From positions 8,223,168-8,287,167 of the forward strand of contig NZ_JAPNKE010000002.1 in NCBI RefSeq assembly GCF_026626665.1: a DNA stretch of 64,000 nucleotides. Reading direction: 5' to 3'. Shown here piece by piece: positions 41,207 through 50,540 of the stretch; within the stretch, counting starts at the first letter, position 1; each line of letters starts with the position of its first letter. The DNA is from Nannocystis pusilla (lineage in GTDB: Bacteria > Myxococcota_A > Polyangia > Nannocystales > Nannocystaceae). The notes beneath the pieces were generated by a model. It did no database searches. It had not been told where the DNA came from and saw only the letters and a program-made list of their open reading frames with translations. The translations under genes were made by a program, and so were the position numbers.

Positions 41207-42825
41207 TCAGTAGTTCCACGCGACGCAGTCGGTCGTCGTGCGCACGACGAATTCGGCCAGCGTGCGCATGTTCGTGACGAACGTCCGGGTGTCGAGATAG
41301 TCGCCGGGGGTGGCGCCGCTGCGCGGGCCGCCCGGGCTGTACGTCGTGATCCACCGCTCGTTGTTCACCGCCGTGTCGACGGCCTGCGCCGTGTCGGCGC
41401 GCAGCTCTGGCACGAACGCTTCATCACCGTCGTGTCGCTCGCCAGCCGGTCGTACTCGGCGTGGATCGCGGCCAGCTGCGACGGGACCTCCCAGCCGTAG
41501 TTCTGGTAGGTCGGCGGCGCCGAAGAGAACTGGACCGGATACCCGCCGGGGTTGACCGTGTAGAAGCCGACGTTCGACGGCGAGGTGTCGTCGAGCTCGA
41601 TGTAGCGGTGGATCAGCGTGTCGTTCGCGTAGTCCACGGTCTCGAGGTACGCGAGCGCCGTGCCGACCGCGGCGCGGTTGGCCGGCACGCTCGGGTCGAG
41701 CTGGTAGAGGCGAAGGAGCGCCCACATGGTGTCCTGGCTCTCCTGGCCCGCGATGGCCGGAGTCTCCCAGCTCCGCGCCCACCGCGGCTGCATCTGGAGG
41801 TCGTACTGCTGCGCCCACGCGGGCTGCGGCTGAGGCATCTGCGCGCGGCGAAGGAAGTCGCCGTAGGCGGTCAGCATGCTCTGGTAGGTCGACGCCTGCG
41901 CCGGATAGACCTCCCTCGCCCAGTACAGCATCTCCACGAAGGCCGACGCGAGGTTGTCGTTCAGCGTCGGGTCGTCCCAGTACTCGGTGGTGTACGAGTT
42001 GGCGTAGCAATTGGCGAGGCCGCACGAGGTCCCGATCGAGGGCGGATAGCTGGCCTGCAGCGCCGGCCGGGCGGCGACGGGACCGGCGAACCCCTGCGGG
42101 AAGCCGCCGTTCGTCGGGTACTGCGAGGTCTCGACCCGCGCGCGGGCGTAGGCGGAGGAGCCGGAGATCGCCGCGTCCGCGAAGCCGAGGAGCTGGTCGG
42201 TGCGCATCATCGCGATCAGCGCGAGCTGGGTGACCTGGTCGTCGTAGACCGTGAACTTGCAGCCGCCGCAGCTACAGTTCGCCGTGGTGTTGAGGTAGCA
42301 GGCCTTGAGCACCGGCGTCGGCTTGAAGTCCGCGTACAGGCGCCAGCCGCCCGACTTGACCTGCCCGTGCCGCAACGCCATCGCCGCGTCCTGCGCGTAG
42401 GTCTTGAGCGCCGGGGTCGCCGGGTCGGCGAGCGCGGCCTCCACGAACGCGATCGTCACGTCCGCAGTGCCCGGTGACTGGATCATGATCTGATCGTCGT
42501 CGAGCTGGATGTCGCCCCAGCGCTCGCTCAGGTTGGTGGCGTTTTGGTGCCACGCATACCCGCCGTGGCGGGCAACGTTGTCGTGGAAGTACTTCGCCGC
42601 GTTGCGCATGCGCCCCAGCGCCTTCGCCCGCAGCGGGGTCGCGGCGGTCGGCTCCGCCTCGCCGATCGCGAGGGTCGGTCGTGAGTCGTGGCGCCCGAGC
42701 TCGGCGCCCGTCGAGTCACTCTCCAGCGCGGTGTCCGTCGAGTCGCTCTCCGCCTCGGTGCCCGTCGCGTCGCAGGCGAGCAGCGAGAGGGCAGGCAAGA
42801 GAGCGAGCGTAAGAAGTCTTGTCAT
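41207..42825 (-). CDS. Secreted polysaccharide-lyase-like (alpha/alpha-toroid) lipoprotein (frameshift near 41427)
   Basis: The protein starts 'MTRLLTLALLPALSLLACDATG' (lipobox LLAC), then an Asp/Ser/Thr tether with repeated 'ESDST'. The domain has toroid features: 'AAKYFHDNVARHGGYAWH', 'MIQSPGTADVTIAFVEAA', 'ALRHGQVKSGGWRLYADF', resembling pectate-lyase PL10-like or squalene-cyclase-like toroid proteins. Cys pairs ('NCSCGGCKF', 'TSCGLANCYAN') suggest disulfides. Near 41427 the frame shifts; adding one G gives 'TTVMKAFVPELRADTAQAV' to a natural end at 41207 ('TDCVAWNY'). It probably degrades or binds an extracellular polysaccharide. Confidence 0.75.
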
Positions 42826-43282
42826 GAACGAGATTCCCCTGTTTCTTGATCGATCGGTCGTCACGAGGGCGGCCTCGGCTCGGTCACCTGCCGATCCGCG
42901 CGCGAGCGAGCGCGGCCGGTCGTGCGACCGCGCTCCGCGGTCGTCGACTAACCACAGCCCGGCCAGCGCATCGGAGCGCGCCGGAGCGCGCAGCAGACGG
43001 AGCGGAGAACCCACGCGCGGGCACAGTGCCCGCTCGCCCGGCAAAGTTACAGGTCGCCGCAACTACGTCGCGAGACCGTCCCGCGACGGGCGCGAGCGAG
43101 CTCGTGTCCGTCGCCGACCACGACTGGGGCCGCACGCTCTCGGCGAGCGGACTACTCGAAAGGCCCGACCGAGGCCCCAGGTCCTGGCGCCCCGACCCCT
43201 CGGGCGCCCGTCGAATCCATTGCTGTCCGAAGGGACATGCCCTTCCGACCAGATTCGTTTTCTGTCCGAAGGGACATGCCCT
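42826..43282. other. Gene-free region with two palindrome copies
   Basis: TGTCCGAAGGGACA occurs identically at 43224-43237 and 43263-43276 with the shared flank atgccctt, a 39-bp direct repeat. The remainder is GC-rich without a convincing frame. The promoter of the minus-strand lyase gene should lie near 42840-42870. Confidence 0.7.
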
Positions 43283-43540
43283 TCAGACCAGCCGAGGCAT
43301 CCGCTCCTGCGCCGCCTGTCGCTCGAGCAGCACCGCCGTCAGCACCGCCCGCACCCCCGACACCTCGAGCCCGCGCATGTGGCCGAGCAGCGCGTCCATG
43401 TGGATCTGGAAGCCGCACCGCGTCACCTCCACCGGCGTCAGCGGGCACTGCAGCTCGCCGCGGTGGAGCAGCGCCAGCAGCCGCTTGAGGTCCTCGGTGG
43501 GCACGCGGACGAGTGCGTTGTGCAGCATCGCCGGGGGCAT
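43283..43540 (-). CDS. Small conserved myxobacterial-style protein
   Basis: The 85-residue soluble protein starts 'MPPAMLHNALVRVPTEDL' and continues 'KRLLALLHRGELQCPLTP', then 'LGHMRGLEVSGVRAVLTAVL'. The pattern of a leucine-rich helix, a 'G.L.CP' turn and a second helix pair resembles small uncharacterised proteins I associate with Myxococcota genomes. The start at 43540 is preferred over the upstream frame start because the added residues are Gly/Arg filler. The stop abuts a palindrome copy. Confidence 0.6.
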   Translation of the reverse strand: MPPAMLHNALVRVPTEDLKRLLALLHRGELQCPLTPVEVTRCGFQIHMDALLGHMRGLEVSGVRAVLTAVLLERQAAQERMPRLV

Positions 43541-43721
43541 AGCCCCTCGCCCGCCCGCGAGCAAGCGCATGCGCCTCGCGCGTCGCGCCCCTCGCTCGCC
43601 GGCGCCACACAGCCGCGTCGGCGCGCTCCTCTGCCGCGCTCGCTCACGCGGGCGGAGGACTCGCGGTCCCGCCTGCCCGGCATCCGGCCCCGCATCGACT
43701 CGGCCGCGCGCCGCCCTCGCC

Positions 43722-44222
43722 TCACTCCTCGGGCGGCGGGTCCGGCAGGCGGAACGACCTGATGAAGTCCTCGCCGGCGCTGTGACAGCCGACGCACACG
43801 TCGGGCCGCCCGGAGAAGCGGGGCTCCTCGCTGGAGCCGTCGTACTGCTCCCAGGCCCACACCCCGGCCTGCTTCTGCATCACCGCCACCTGCACCAGCG
43901 ACCCGCCCTCCATCGCGTCGTAGCCGGCCAGGACCACCATCGCCTCGTCGGACCACGCGGGCAGCCCCTCGGGCAGCACCATCGCCTGGTCGGCGACCAC
44001 CACGTCGTTGATGTAGATGTCGACGAACCCGCCGTGGGGCGCGACCACCGGCTGACGCTCCGCGCGGTTCTTCGGCCGGGCCCACATCGTGTAATCGCCG
44101 GCCTCGGCCAGCAGGGTCGGCGGCTCGGACACCGGCTGCAGCGGCTCCTCACAGCCCGCGGGGACGACTCCCGGCACCAGGGCGGCCAGGGCGGCGATCG
44201 CGGCGCGTCGGCGCGTCGACAT
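43722..44222 (-). CDS. Cytochrome P460-like lipoprotein
   Basis: The 166-residue product has a signal with lipobox-like 'GVVPAGC' and ends with a c-type haem site 'PDVCVGCHSAGEDFIRSFRL'. The layout (beta-rich domain with 'VDIYINDVVVADQAMVLP', 'WAWEQYDGSS' and C-terminal CxxCH) fits the cytochrome P460 family. It may bind one haem in the periplasm and handle nitrogen oxides or act in electron transfer. An alternative start lies at 44233. It is divergent from rsmB with 43 bases between. Confidence 0.78.
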   Translation of the reverse strand: MSTRRRAAIAALAALVPGVVPAGCEEPLQPVSEPPTLLAEAGDYTMWARPKNRAERQPVVAPHGGFVDIYINDVVVADQAMVLPEGLPAWSDEAMVVLAGYDAMEGGSLVQVAVMQKQAGVWAWEQYDGSSEEPRFSGRPDVCVGCHSAGEDFIRSFRLPDPPPEE

Positions 44223-44265
44223 CGCCGACACCATAACACCCTTTGCGGCTACGATCCGCGCCCCC

Positions 44266-45594
44266 GTGCCGAGAAACCCCATCACCGCCCGCGCGCTCGC
44301 CGTCCAGACCCTCCGGCAGATCGATCAACGCCGCGGCTTCAGCAACCGGATCCTGGCCGAGCACTTCGAGCGCCACCCCGACCTCGAGCGGCGCGAGCGC
44401 GGCCTCACCACCACCCTCGTGTACGGCGTGCTGCGCCACCGCGGCCGCCTCGACGCCCTGATCGACGCCGCCGCCGCGCGCCCCAAGGCCCTCAGCGCCC
44501 GCGCGCGAGAGATCGCCCGCGTCGCGGTGTTCGAGCTGCGCGAGCTGCAGCACCCGCCGCACGCGGCGATCTCCCAGGCCCTCGGCCTCGCCACCGCCCT
44601 CGACCCCAGCGGCGGCCTGGCCCGCCCGCTGCACGCGATCCTCGCCGCCATCGACCGCGAGGGCGCCGCTTTCGACGCCCGCCTCGCCACCGGCAAGCCG
44701 CTCGACGTCCTCGCCAATCGCTGGTCGATCCCCCGCTGGCTCGCCGGCCGCTGGCTCGCCCATCTCGGCCCCGACCTCGCCCTCGCCCGCGCCCGCGCCC
44801 TCGCCGAGCCGCCCGCGGTCGAGCTCCGCGTCGACCTGTCCCGAACGACAGCCGAGGACGTCGCCGCCGCCCTGCGCGAGGCCGACCCCAAGGCCTTCGT
44901 CGAGCAGCTCCCCGACCAGCCGCAGGCCCTGCGCGTGCGCGGCGGCGGCGAGTTGGTCCGCCACCCGCTGCACGAGCGCGGCCTGTTCTCGATCCAGGCC
45001 CTCGGCGCGCAGCGGGCGGCCCTGGCCCTCGCGCCATGTCCTGAAGAACATGTCCTGGACGCCTGCGCCGGCATGGGCACCAAGTCGCTGCAGCTCGCCG
45101 AGCTGATGCGCCGCCGCGGCCGCCTGGTCGCCGCCGACGCCAGCGAGGTCCGCCTCGGCGAGCACGCCGGCCTGCGCCGCCGCGGCGAGCTCGACGGCCC
45201 CGAATTCACCTTCACCACCGTGGTCGCCGACCTCGCCGCCCCCGAGCCGCAGCCCGGGGTCGACGACACGACCTACGACGCCGTCCTCCTCGACGCCCCC
45301 TGCACCGGCCTCGGCAACCTGGCCCGCCACCCCGAGCTGCGCGCCACGGTGCAGTTCGACGACATCGCCGCCTGCGCCGACCTGCAGCGCCGCCTGCTCG
45401 ACCGCTGCCGCGCCCGCGTGAAGCCCGGCGGCCGCCTGGTCTATGCCGTCTGCAGCCTCGAGCCCGAGGAGGGCCCGCGCCTGGTCCGCGCCACCTGCGA
45501 CGCCGGCGGCTTCACCCTCGAGCACGAGGAGACCTGGACGCCCGAGGCCCACCACACCGACGGCTTCTATCTGGCCCGCCTCCGCCCGGCCTGA
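44266..45594 (+). CDS. rsmB: 16S rRNA m5C967 methyltransferase
   Basis: The 442-residue protein has an NusB-like RNA-binding N domain (about 1-140; 'ALAVQTLRQIDQRRGFSNRI', 'RELQHPPHAAISQAL') and a SAM-dependent catalytic domain. Motifs are 'HVLDACAGMGTKSLQLAEL' (SAM loop), 'LLDAPCTGLGNLARHPE' (motif IV Cys) and 'VYAVCSLEPEEG' (nucleophile Cys). The GTG start fits the family N terminus. Two palindromes (44837-44850 and 45036-45051) lie in frame; the second directly precedes the SAM motif without changing its length. The gene's 3' end is the first unit of a 109-bp triplication. Confidence 0.95.
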   Translation: MPRNPITARALAVQTLRQIDQRRGFSNRILAEHFERHPDLERRERGLTTTLVYGVLRHRGRLDALIDAAAARPKALSARAREIARVAVFELRELQHPPHAAISQALGLATALDPSGGLARPLHAILAAIDREGAAFDARLATGKPLDVLANRWSIPRWLAGRWLAHLGPDLALARARALAEPPAVELRVDLSRTTAEDVAAALREADPKAFVEQLPDQPQALRVRGGGELVRHPLHERGLFSIQALGAQRAALALAPCPEEHVLDACAGMGTKSLQLAELMRRRGRLVAADASEVRLGEHAGLRRRGELDGPEFTFTTVVADLAAPEPQPGVDDTTYDAVLLDAPCTGLGNLARHPELRATVQFDDIAACADLQRRLLDRCRARVKPGGRLVYAVCSLEPEEGPRLVRATCDAGGFTLEHEETWTPEAHHTDGFYLARLRPA

Positions 45595-45880
45595 GCGAAA
45601 CACATGTCCCGCGGGACATGTCGCATCGCCGGCGAGCGAGCACGACGACCTGTCTCCCTGCGCCGGAGCCGTGTTGCATCTGGCCCGCCTCCGCCCGGCC
45701 TGAGCGATACACATGTCCCGAGGGACATGTCGAATCGCCGGGCGGGCGAGCACGACGACCTGTCCCCTGCGCCGGAGCCGTATTGCATCTGGCTCGCCTC
45801 GTCCGACCCGATCGATGCGACATGTCCCTCTGGACATGTCGCCCGACGACCTGTCCCCCTGCGCCGGAGCCGTGTTTCCG
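45569..45880. repeat. 109-bp tandem triplication seeded by the rsmB 3' end
   Basis: Each unit holds the last eight codons and stop of rsmB (or its decayed copy), a perfect palindrome ACATGTCCC....GGACATGT at 45602, 45711 and 45820, and the tail cgacgacctgtccccctgcg. The period is exactly 109 bases between palindromes. Confidence 0.93.
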
Positions 45881-46202
45881 ATCTGTCTTCAAGGACAGCG
45901 CGAGCCAAGACGATCCGCGACCTCTCCCGCCCCGCTGCGGGCAGCCGCTCCGCTGCGCTCGAGCTGGATCTTCGAGCCGTCTCCCAAGGTAGATCGTCTC
46001 GCCATCCTGAACGGGGCCAGCGACACCTCTCCCACCGCGCGAGCACTTCTGCACCACACGATGGCTGTCTCCAAGGACAGGATAGGTTCGCCGTGATGAC
46101 GACCCGAGCGTCATCCCTCCTTCGCAGACAGACCTGCTCGCATGGGGGATGGCGCCTCCGCCCTCGCCCGCGAGTCCGCGCTGCGGTCGATCCGCGGCGA
46201 GT
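45881..46202. other. Spacer between rsmB repeats and the TPR lipoprotein
   Basis: No convincing gene was seen. The stretch has scattered half-motifs (tgtcttcaaggacag near 45885-45899; tgtctccaaggacagg near 46068-46082). Confidence 0.5.
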
Positions 46203-46823
46203 TCAGGGCGCCGCGCCGGGCGACGCCGGGGCCGGCGGGACTCCGCCGATCATCTGCTGCAGCTTGGCCGCGTTGGGGTCGTCGCTGGGGACGGCGTCGA
46301 TGAACTTGCGGGCGTGGTGCTGGGCCTCGTCCTTGACCCCTGCCTCCCACGTGAGCACCGCCAGGTTGAAGCGGGCCGGGTTGTAGTTCGGGTCGGCCTT
46401 GAGGGCCGCCAGGTAGCGGCTGCGGGCGTTGTTGTACTTGCCGCGCTTCTGCGCCACGAGGCCGAGGTTGTAGAGGACCAGCGCGTCGCCGCCGTCGCTG
46501 GCGAGCGGCTCGAGCAGGCGCGTCGCCTCGTCGAGGTCTTCGCGGAGGATCGCCAGCTTGGCGGCGAGCAGCTTGGCGTCGCGGCCGGCCCCCGCGGCGA
46601 TCGCCTGCTCCACCGCGAGCCGGGCCTCCTCGTGGCGCCCTGCCGCCTCGAGCTCGAGCGCCTCGCGGAGCTGCTTCTCGGCCTCGGGCGACGCGGCCGG
46701 CTCGGCGGCCGGGGTCTCGGCGCTCGGCCGGTCGGGCGGGGCGGCGGGCGTCGAGCCGTCGCAGGCCACTGGCAACGCGAGCAGGAGCGGGAGCAGCACG
46801 ACACGGCGCAGGCACGGCAACAT
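46203..46823 (-). CDS. TPR lipoprotein
   Basis: The 206-residue product has signal 'VVLLPLLLALPVACDG'. A Pro/Ala/Glu spacer precedes about three tetratricopeptide repeats ('EALELEAAGRHEEARLAVEQ', 'DALVLYNLGLVAQKRGKYNN', 'PNYNPARFNLAVLTWEAG'). TPR lipoproteins in this group typically act in outer-membrane assembly, motility or secretion complexes. The C terminus is Pro/Ala-rich. The neighbours give no pathway. Confidence 0.88.
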   Translation of the reverse strand: MLPCLRRVVLLPLLLALPVACDGSTPAAPPDRPSAETPAAEPAASPEAEKQLREALELEAAGRHEEARLAVEQAIAAGAGRDAKLLAAKLAILREDLDEATRLLEPLASDGGDALVLYNLGLVAQKRGKYNNARSRYLAALKADPNYNPARFNLAVLTWEAGVKDEAQHHARKFIDAVPSDDPNAAKLQQMIGGVPPAPASPGAAP

Positions 46824-47194
46824 CAGGACCTCGGAGGCCTCGCAGTCATAGCATTAACCGGCCGTCGGGCGTCGGCGATCGCCGTCCCCGACGCGCGTCG
46901 GCGCGCCTGCCGCCGCGCCCGTGTCCCACCTCGCGCCGCGCGACGCCGCCCGACACCTGTCCCTTGGGCCATATCACGTGAGACGTCCCCGCCCCGTCCG
47001 CGGCGCGGCAGCATGTCCCTTGGGACATCCACAAGGCTTCACCGTGCAGCCGGCGACGCACTCGCCTCGCGCGAAAGTGTCGCTTGTGAACACGCCGGCA
47101 ATCATGATAGCTTGCCGGGCGATCGTGGCGCTTTCGACGTGGGTCGACGCCGCGTCTCTCGTTGTAGACGTCGCTCTTGGGACTGGGGGTGAGC
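46824..47194. other. Upstream region of the first lipoprotein/collagen pair
   Basis: It contains palindromes at 46958-46971 and 47013-47028 (perfect) and a promoter-like element shared with the second gene pair. About 60 bases (47056-47115) are similar to 50434-50490. Confidence 0.7.
47084..47110 (+). promoter_or_regulatory. Putative promoter of lipoprotein/collagen pair 1
   Basis: TTGTGA (47084-47089) and TGATAG (47105-47110) are 15 bases apart. The same pair with the same spacing occurs before the duplicate at 50458-50484, although the flanks have diverged. Confidence 0.4.
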
Positions 47195-47734
47195 ATGCGC
47201 CGAACCGCGCGTAAGCGCCGGTGTGAGGCTGGATTGGGGCTGATATGCGTCGCCGCGCTCGCGGCCGGCTGTGCCGACGACACCACCGCCGGCACGCTCT
47301 CCATTAGTGGTACCGAGGGCTCGACGGCGACCACCACCGACGCCCCGACGTCCACCGATTCGCCGACGTCCCCCGTCACCACCGACGCCCCGACCACCAC
47401 CAATCCGGTGACCACCACCGATTCCACCACCACCGAGTCACCGACCACCACGGTCGACCCCACCACCACCGACTCGACCACCACCACCACGACCGACACC
47501 GACTCGACGACGACTTCCACGACGACCTCCGTCACCGACACCGACGCCACCACCGGCGATCCCCTCGTCGGCCGCTCCGTCACCCAGACCGTCAACAGCG
47601 GCACCGTCGCCTCCAGTCCCAACTTCCGCATGGTCTTCACCCTGGGTCAGCCCACCCAGAACCAGGCTGTCTACACCTCCGACAACTTTCGCCTCCAGGG
47701 CGGCCTCATCGGCGCCAACGGGAACCCGCCATGA
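47195..47734 (+). CDS. Thr/Asp/Ser-rich lipoprotein, copy 1
   Basis: The 179-residue product starts at an ATG after GGGGGTGAG. The signal 'LGLICVAALAAGCADD' is followed by about 100 residues of Thr-Thr-Asp/Ser/Pro repeats and a conserved C-terminal 50-residue domain ('RSVTQTVNSGTVASSPNFRM', 'GQPTQNQAVYTSDNFRLQGG'). Its stop overlaps the collagen-like gene by four bases. The C-terminal domain resembles short repeat units seen in secreted proteins where a small Gly-containing beta motif ends the chain. It is probably displayed together with the collagen-like partner. Confidence 0.88.
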   Translation: MRRTARKRRCEAGLGLICVAALAAGCADDTTAGTLSISGTEGSTATTTDAPTSTDSPTSPVTTDAPTTTNPVTTTDSTTTESPTTTVDPTTTDSTTTTTTDTDSTTTSTTTSVTDTDATTGDPLVGRSVTQTVNSGTVASSPNFRMVFTLGQPTQNQAVYTSDNFRLQGGLIGANGNPP

Positions 47735-49467
47735 AATCGCTACGCAGCTCGACGATGACGAAGAAGTGGTGGCTCGGTGCCCTCCTCGCCTCCGCCTGGC
47801 TCCTCCCCCTCGACGCCAGCGCCCTCGCCGTCCCGGCCCTCGTCACCCACCAGGGCCGCCTCTTCGACGCCGGCGGCGTCCCCGTCGACGGCACCCAGGA
47901 CATCACCTTCGCCATCTACGACGCCGAGGTCGCCGGCAACGAGATCTGGGCCGAGACCATCAGCGTCACCTTCGATGAGGGTTTCTTCTCCGTCCGCCTC
48001 GGCGAGCAGCTCGTCCTCGACGAGGTCGTCTTCGACGGCAGCACCCGCTGGCTCGGCATCACCGTCGGCAGCGACCCGGAGATGACCCCGCGTGCCGCCA
48101 TCGTCAGCGTCCCCTACGCCATGTTCGCCGGTGACGTCCGCGGCGAGATCAACCCCACCAGCGTCAACATTCAGGGCTTCGGCCAGGTCATCAACGAGAG
48201 CGGCCAGTGGGTCGGCGATCCTTCCGGCCTGATCGGCCCCGCGGGCCCGCCCGGGCCCGCCGGTCCTGCCGGTTCCGAGGGCCCCGCGGGTCCTGCCGGC
48301 GCCGAAGGTCCCGCCGGCCCCGCCGGTCCTGCCGGTCCTGCCGGCGCCGAAGGTCCTGCAGGTCCCGCCGGCGCCGAGGGTCCCGCCGGTCCCGCGGGCC
48401 CTGCCGGTCCTGCCGGCCCCGAAGGCCCTGCCGGCCCCGCCGGCGCCGATGGCCAACCCGGTCCCGCCGGCCCTGCCGGTCCCGCAGGTCCCGCCGGTCC
48501 CGAAGGCCCCCAGGGCCCTCAAGGGCTTCAGGGCGACATCGGCCCCGCCGGTCCCCAAGGCCCTCAGGGCGACATCGGCCCCGCCGGTCCCCAAGGCCCT
48601 CAGGGCGACATCGGCCCCGCCGGTCCCCAGGGTCCGCAAGGCGAACCGGGCCCTGCCGGCCCTCAGGGCACCCAAGGCGAACCCGGCCCGGCCGGTCCGC
48701 AGGGTCCGCAAGGCGATCCGGGCCCTGCCGGTCCCCAGGGCCTCCAGGGCGAACCCGGCCCGGCCGGCGCCCAGGGCCCGCAAGGCGACCCCGGCCCCGC
48801 TGGGCCTGCCGGTCCCGCTGGCCCCGCCGGTCCTGCCGGGCCGCAAGGCGTCCAGGGCGACCCGGGCCCCGCTGGCCCTGCCGGTCCGACCGGGCCCGCC
48901 GGCCCCGCCGGCCCCGCCGGTGCCCAGGGTCCGGCCGGCCCTCCGGGTCCCCAGGGCGCAATCGGCCCAATGGGCCCCGCCGGCCCGGTCGGCCCCATCG
49001 GTCCGCAAGGCCCTGCCGGCCCCGCCGGCCCGGCCGGCCCCACCGGCGCCACCGGCCCTCAAGGCCCGCAAGGCGCCACCGGCCCGCAGGGCCCGCAAGG
49101 CGTCCCCGGCCCGACCAGCATGCCCGCCTGCCCCGCGGTGGGCTTCGCCGATCAGCTCGCCGCGGTGAACACGACCCGCTCGCTGCTCTGCGTGTACCAC
49201 GAGGGCTTCGCCGGCGACTGGAACAAGGCCTCGAGCGACTGTTACACCTACTACGGCGGCGCGCATCTGTGCCGCCACGAGGAAGTCCGTCGCGCCTGCC
49301 TCGCCGGCGGATTCACGCCCATCATCAATTCCTGGATCGCCGAACGTATCGACGACGACGACGCCATGTACGTCAACATCGCCGACTGCGGCAACTTCGA
49401 CGGCCAGGACCCGGTCGGCAACAGCAAGGCCGGCAAGTACTGCTGCTCCGAATGGCCCAAGTACTGA
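47731..49467 (+). CDS. Collagen-like surface protein, copy 1
   Basis: The 578-residue product has a signal ('KKWWLGALLASAWLLPLDASA') and an N-terminal domain of about 140 residues ('LVTHQGRLFDAGGVPVDGTQ', 'DITFAIYDAEVAGNEIWAET') found in many secreted and tail-fibre-like proteins. A Gly-X-Y region of about 300 residues follows, rich in GPAGPAGPE and GPQGDIGPAGPQ units. The Cys-containing C-terminal domain of about 100 residues ('SLLCVYHEGFAGDWNKASSD', 'YYGGAHLCRHEEVRRAC') may trimerise the stalk or bind a ligand. It is coupled to the upstream lipoprotein. Confidence 0.92.
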   Translation: MKSLRSSTMTKKWWLGALLASAWLLPLDASALAVPALVTHQGRLFDAGGVPVDGTQDITFAIYDAEVAGNEIWAETISVTFDEGFFSVRLGEQLVLDEVVFDGSTRWLGITVGSDPEMTPRAAIVSVPYAMFAGDVRGEINPTSVNIQGFGQVINESGQWVGDPSGLIGPAGPPGPAGPAGSEGPAGPAGAEGPAGPAGPAGPAGAEGPAGPAGAEGPAGPAGPAGPAGPEGPAGPAGADGQPGPAGPAGPAGPAGPEGPQGPQGLQGDIGPAGPQGPQGDIGPAGPQGPQGDIGPAGPQGPQGEPGPAGPQGTQGEPGPAGPQGPQGDPGPAGPQGLQGEPGPAGAQGPQGDPGPAGPAGPAGPAGPAGPQGVQGDPGPAGPAGPTGPAGPAGPAGAQGPAGPPGPQGAIGPMGPAGPVGPIGPQGPAGPAGPAGPTGATGPQGPQGATGPQGPQGVPGPTSMPACPAVGFADQLAAVNTTRSLLCVYHEGFAGDWNKASSDCYTYYGGAHLCRHEEVRRACLAGGFTPIINSWIAERIDDDDAMYVNIADCGNFDGQDPVGNSKAGKYCCSEWPKY

Positions 49468-49510
49468 GCCTCGCCCCGGCCCCGCGGCCGGGTGCTCGCA
49501 ATCATCGTAC

Positions 49511-50130
49511 ATGACCCGAAGTTCAGACACCTTCGCGCGCAGCGGTCGACGGATCGCCGCCGCCCTCGCCGGCAGCGGCGTGCTCCTGCTCGGCAGCTGG
49601 TACGCGCTGTCCGGCGGCGAACCGCTCGCTCCGCCGCCCGCCCCCGAGCAAGAACCCGCCGTCGCCCTCGGCGTGGCGGCGGCCGACGTCGATTCGGCGC
49701 GCCGCCAGCTCCCCGACTTCGACCCGCGCCCCGACCACTTCGCCGCCGCCCCGCCGCCGATCGAACCTGTCCCCGAGGACAAGTTGTCCGACGACCGCCG
49801 CGCCTGGCTCGCCGATCCCGGCCCTCGCGTCGAGGTCGACACGGACGCGCAGACCCGCCTCCAGACCGCCCGCGAGCTCGCCAGCGCCGAACTTCAAAAA
49901 CCCTCGACGACCGCGGCAGCGCGCTCCTGCGCGCTTGCGGCGGCAAGGACCCCCGCGGGATCTTCGTGGCCGCGACCTTCGGCCCCGACGGCAAGCTGCT
50001 CGAGCACCAGTTCGTCGCCCACGGCGACCCTGCCGGCGTCCGCGAGTGCCTCCAGTCGCAGCCCTTCGCCATGTCGATCCCTCCCCCAGGCGTCGAGCTC
50101 AGCGTCCGTGGCGTGGTCGCCCCGCCGTGA
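49511..50130 (+). CDS. Membrane-anchored protein of unknown function (frameshift near 49893)
   Basis: The N terminus has one hydrophobic segment ('IAAALAGSGVLLLGSWYAL') and a Pro/Glu/Ala-rich linker. The perfect palindrome at 49768-49781 is in frame ('EPVPEDKLSDD'). Adding one A to the run caaaaacc joins 'RELASAELQ' to 'KTLDDRGSALLRACGG' and 'GIFVAATFGPDGKLLEHQFV', which ends at 50130. The C-terminal 65 residues resemble a small AgmX/energy-transducer-like domain with one Cys pair ('RACGG', 'RECLQSQ'). It sits between the two duplicated gene pairs and has no second copy. Confidence 0.65.
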
Positions 50131-50540
50131 CCCCGACCTGTCCCGAAGCACACGTCATTTAAAAGTCCGGCGGGAATCACTCCCAAAATCGGCCCGGCAG
50201 AAGCACCCTCGGCGCTCACGGCGTGGTCGCCCTCGCCAAGACGTGACCTGTCTTGAGGGACACATCATAGTTTTAAAAACTCGCCGGTGCACCATCGCCA
50301 GGACGGCATCGTGGCGCCGCGCGTGACCGATCGTGTCCGGCCTCGCGCCCGGGCCGGCGAGCCGCTCGGCGACGGCCGCGATCGAGCTGTCCTTTCAGGC
50401 AGCATGCAATCGCCGCTGTGAAGCCGCCGACGCACCCGCCTGCGCGAAACTGCCGTCTTGTTGGCCTGCGGACATTCGTGATAGCGTCCGCAAAATCGCC
50501 GCGTCACGACGTCGCGGCGATCCTGGACGGGGGGTGGAGC
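50131..50540. other. Spacer with degenerate 110-bp repeat and AT-cored palindromes
   Basis: The block gcgtggtcgcc...gacctgtc occurs at 50111 and 50221 (period 110), the first copy including the stop region of the preceding gene. Each is followed by an AT core (atttaaaag; gttttaaaaac). The promoter-like element of the second gene pair lies at 50458-50484. Confidence 0.65.
50458..50484 (+). promoter_or_regulatory. Putative promoter of lipoprotein/collagen pair 2
   Basis: TTGTTG (50458-50463) and TGATAG (50479-50484) are 15 bases apart, matching the element at 47084-47110. The distance to the ATG is 57 bases here and 85 in the first copy. Confidence 0.4.

Noticed and set aside
45604..46386. Plus-strand frames over the rsmB repeats
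   Set aside because: They are translations of the 109-bp repeat and decay into low-complexity sequence.
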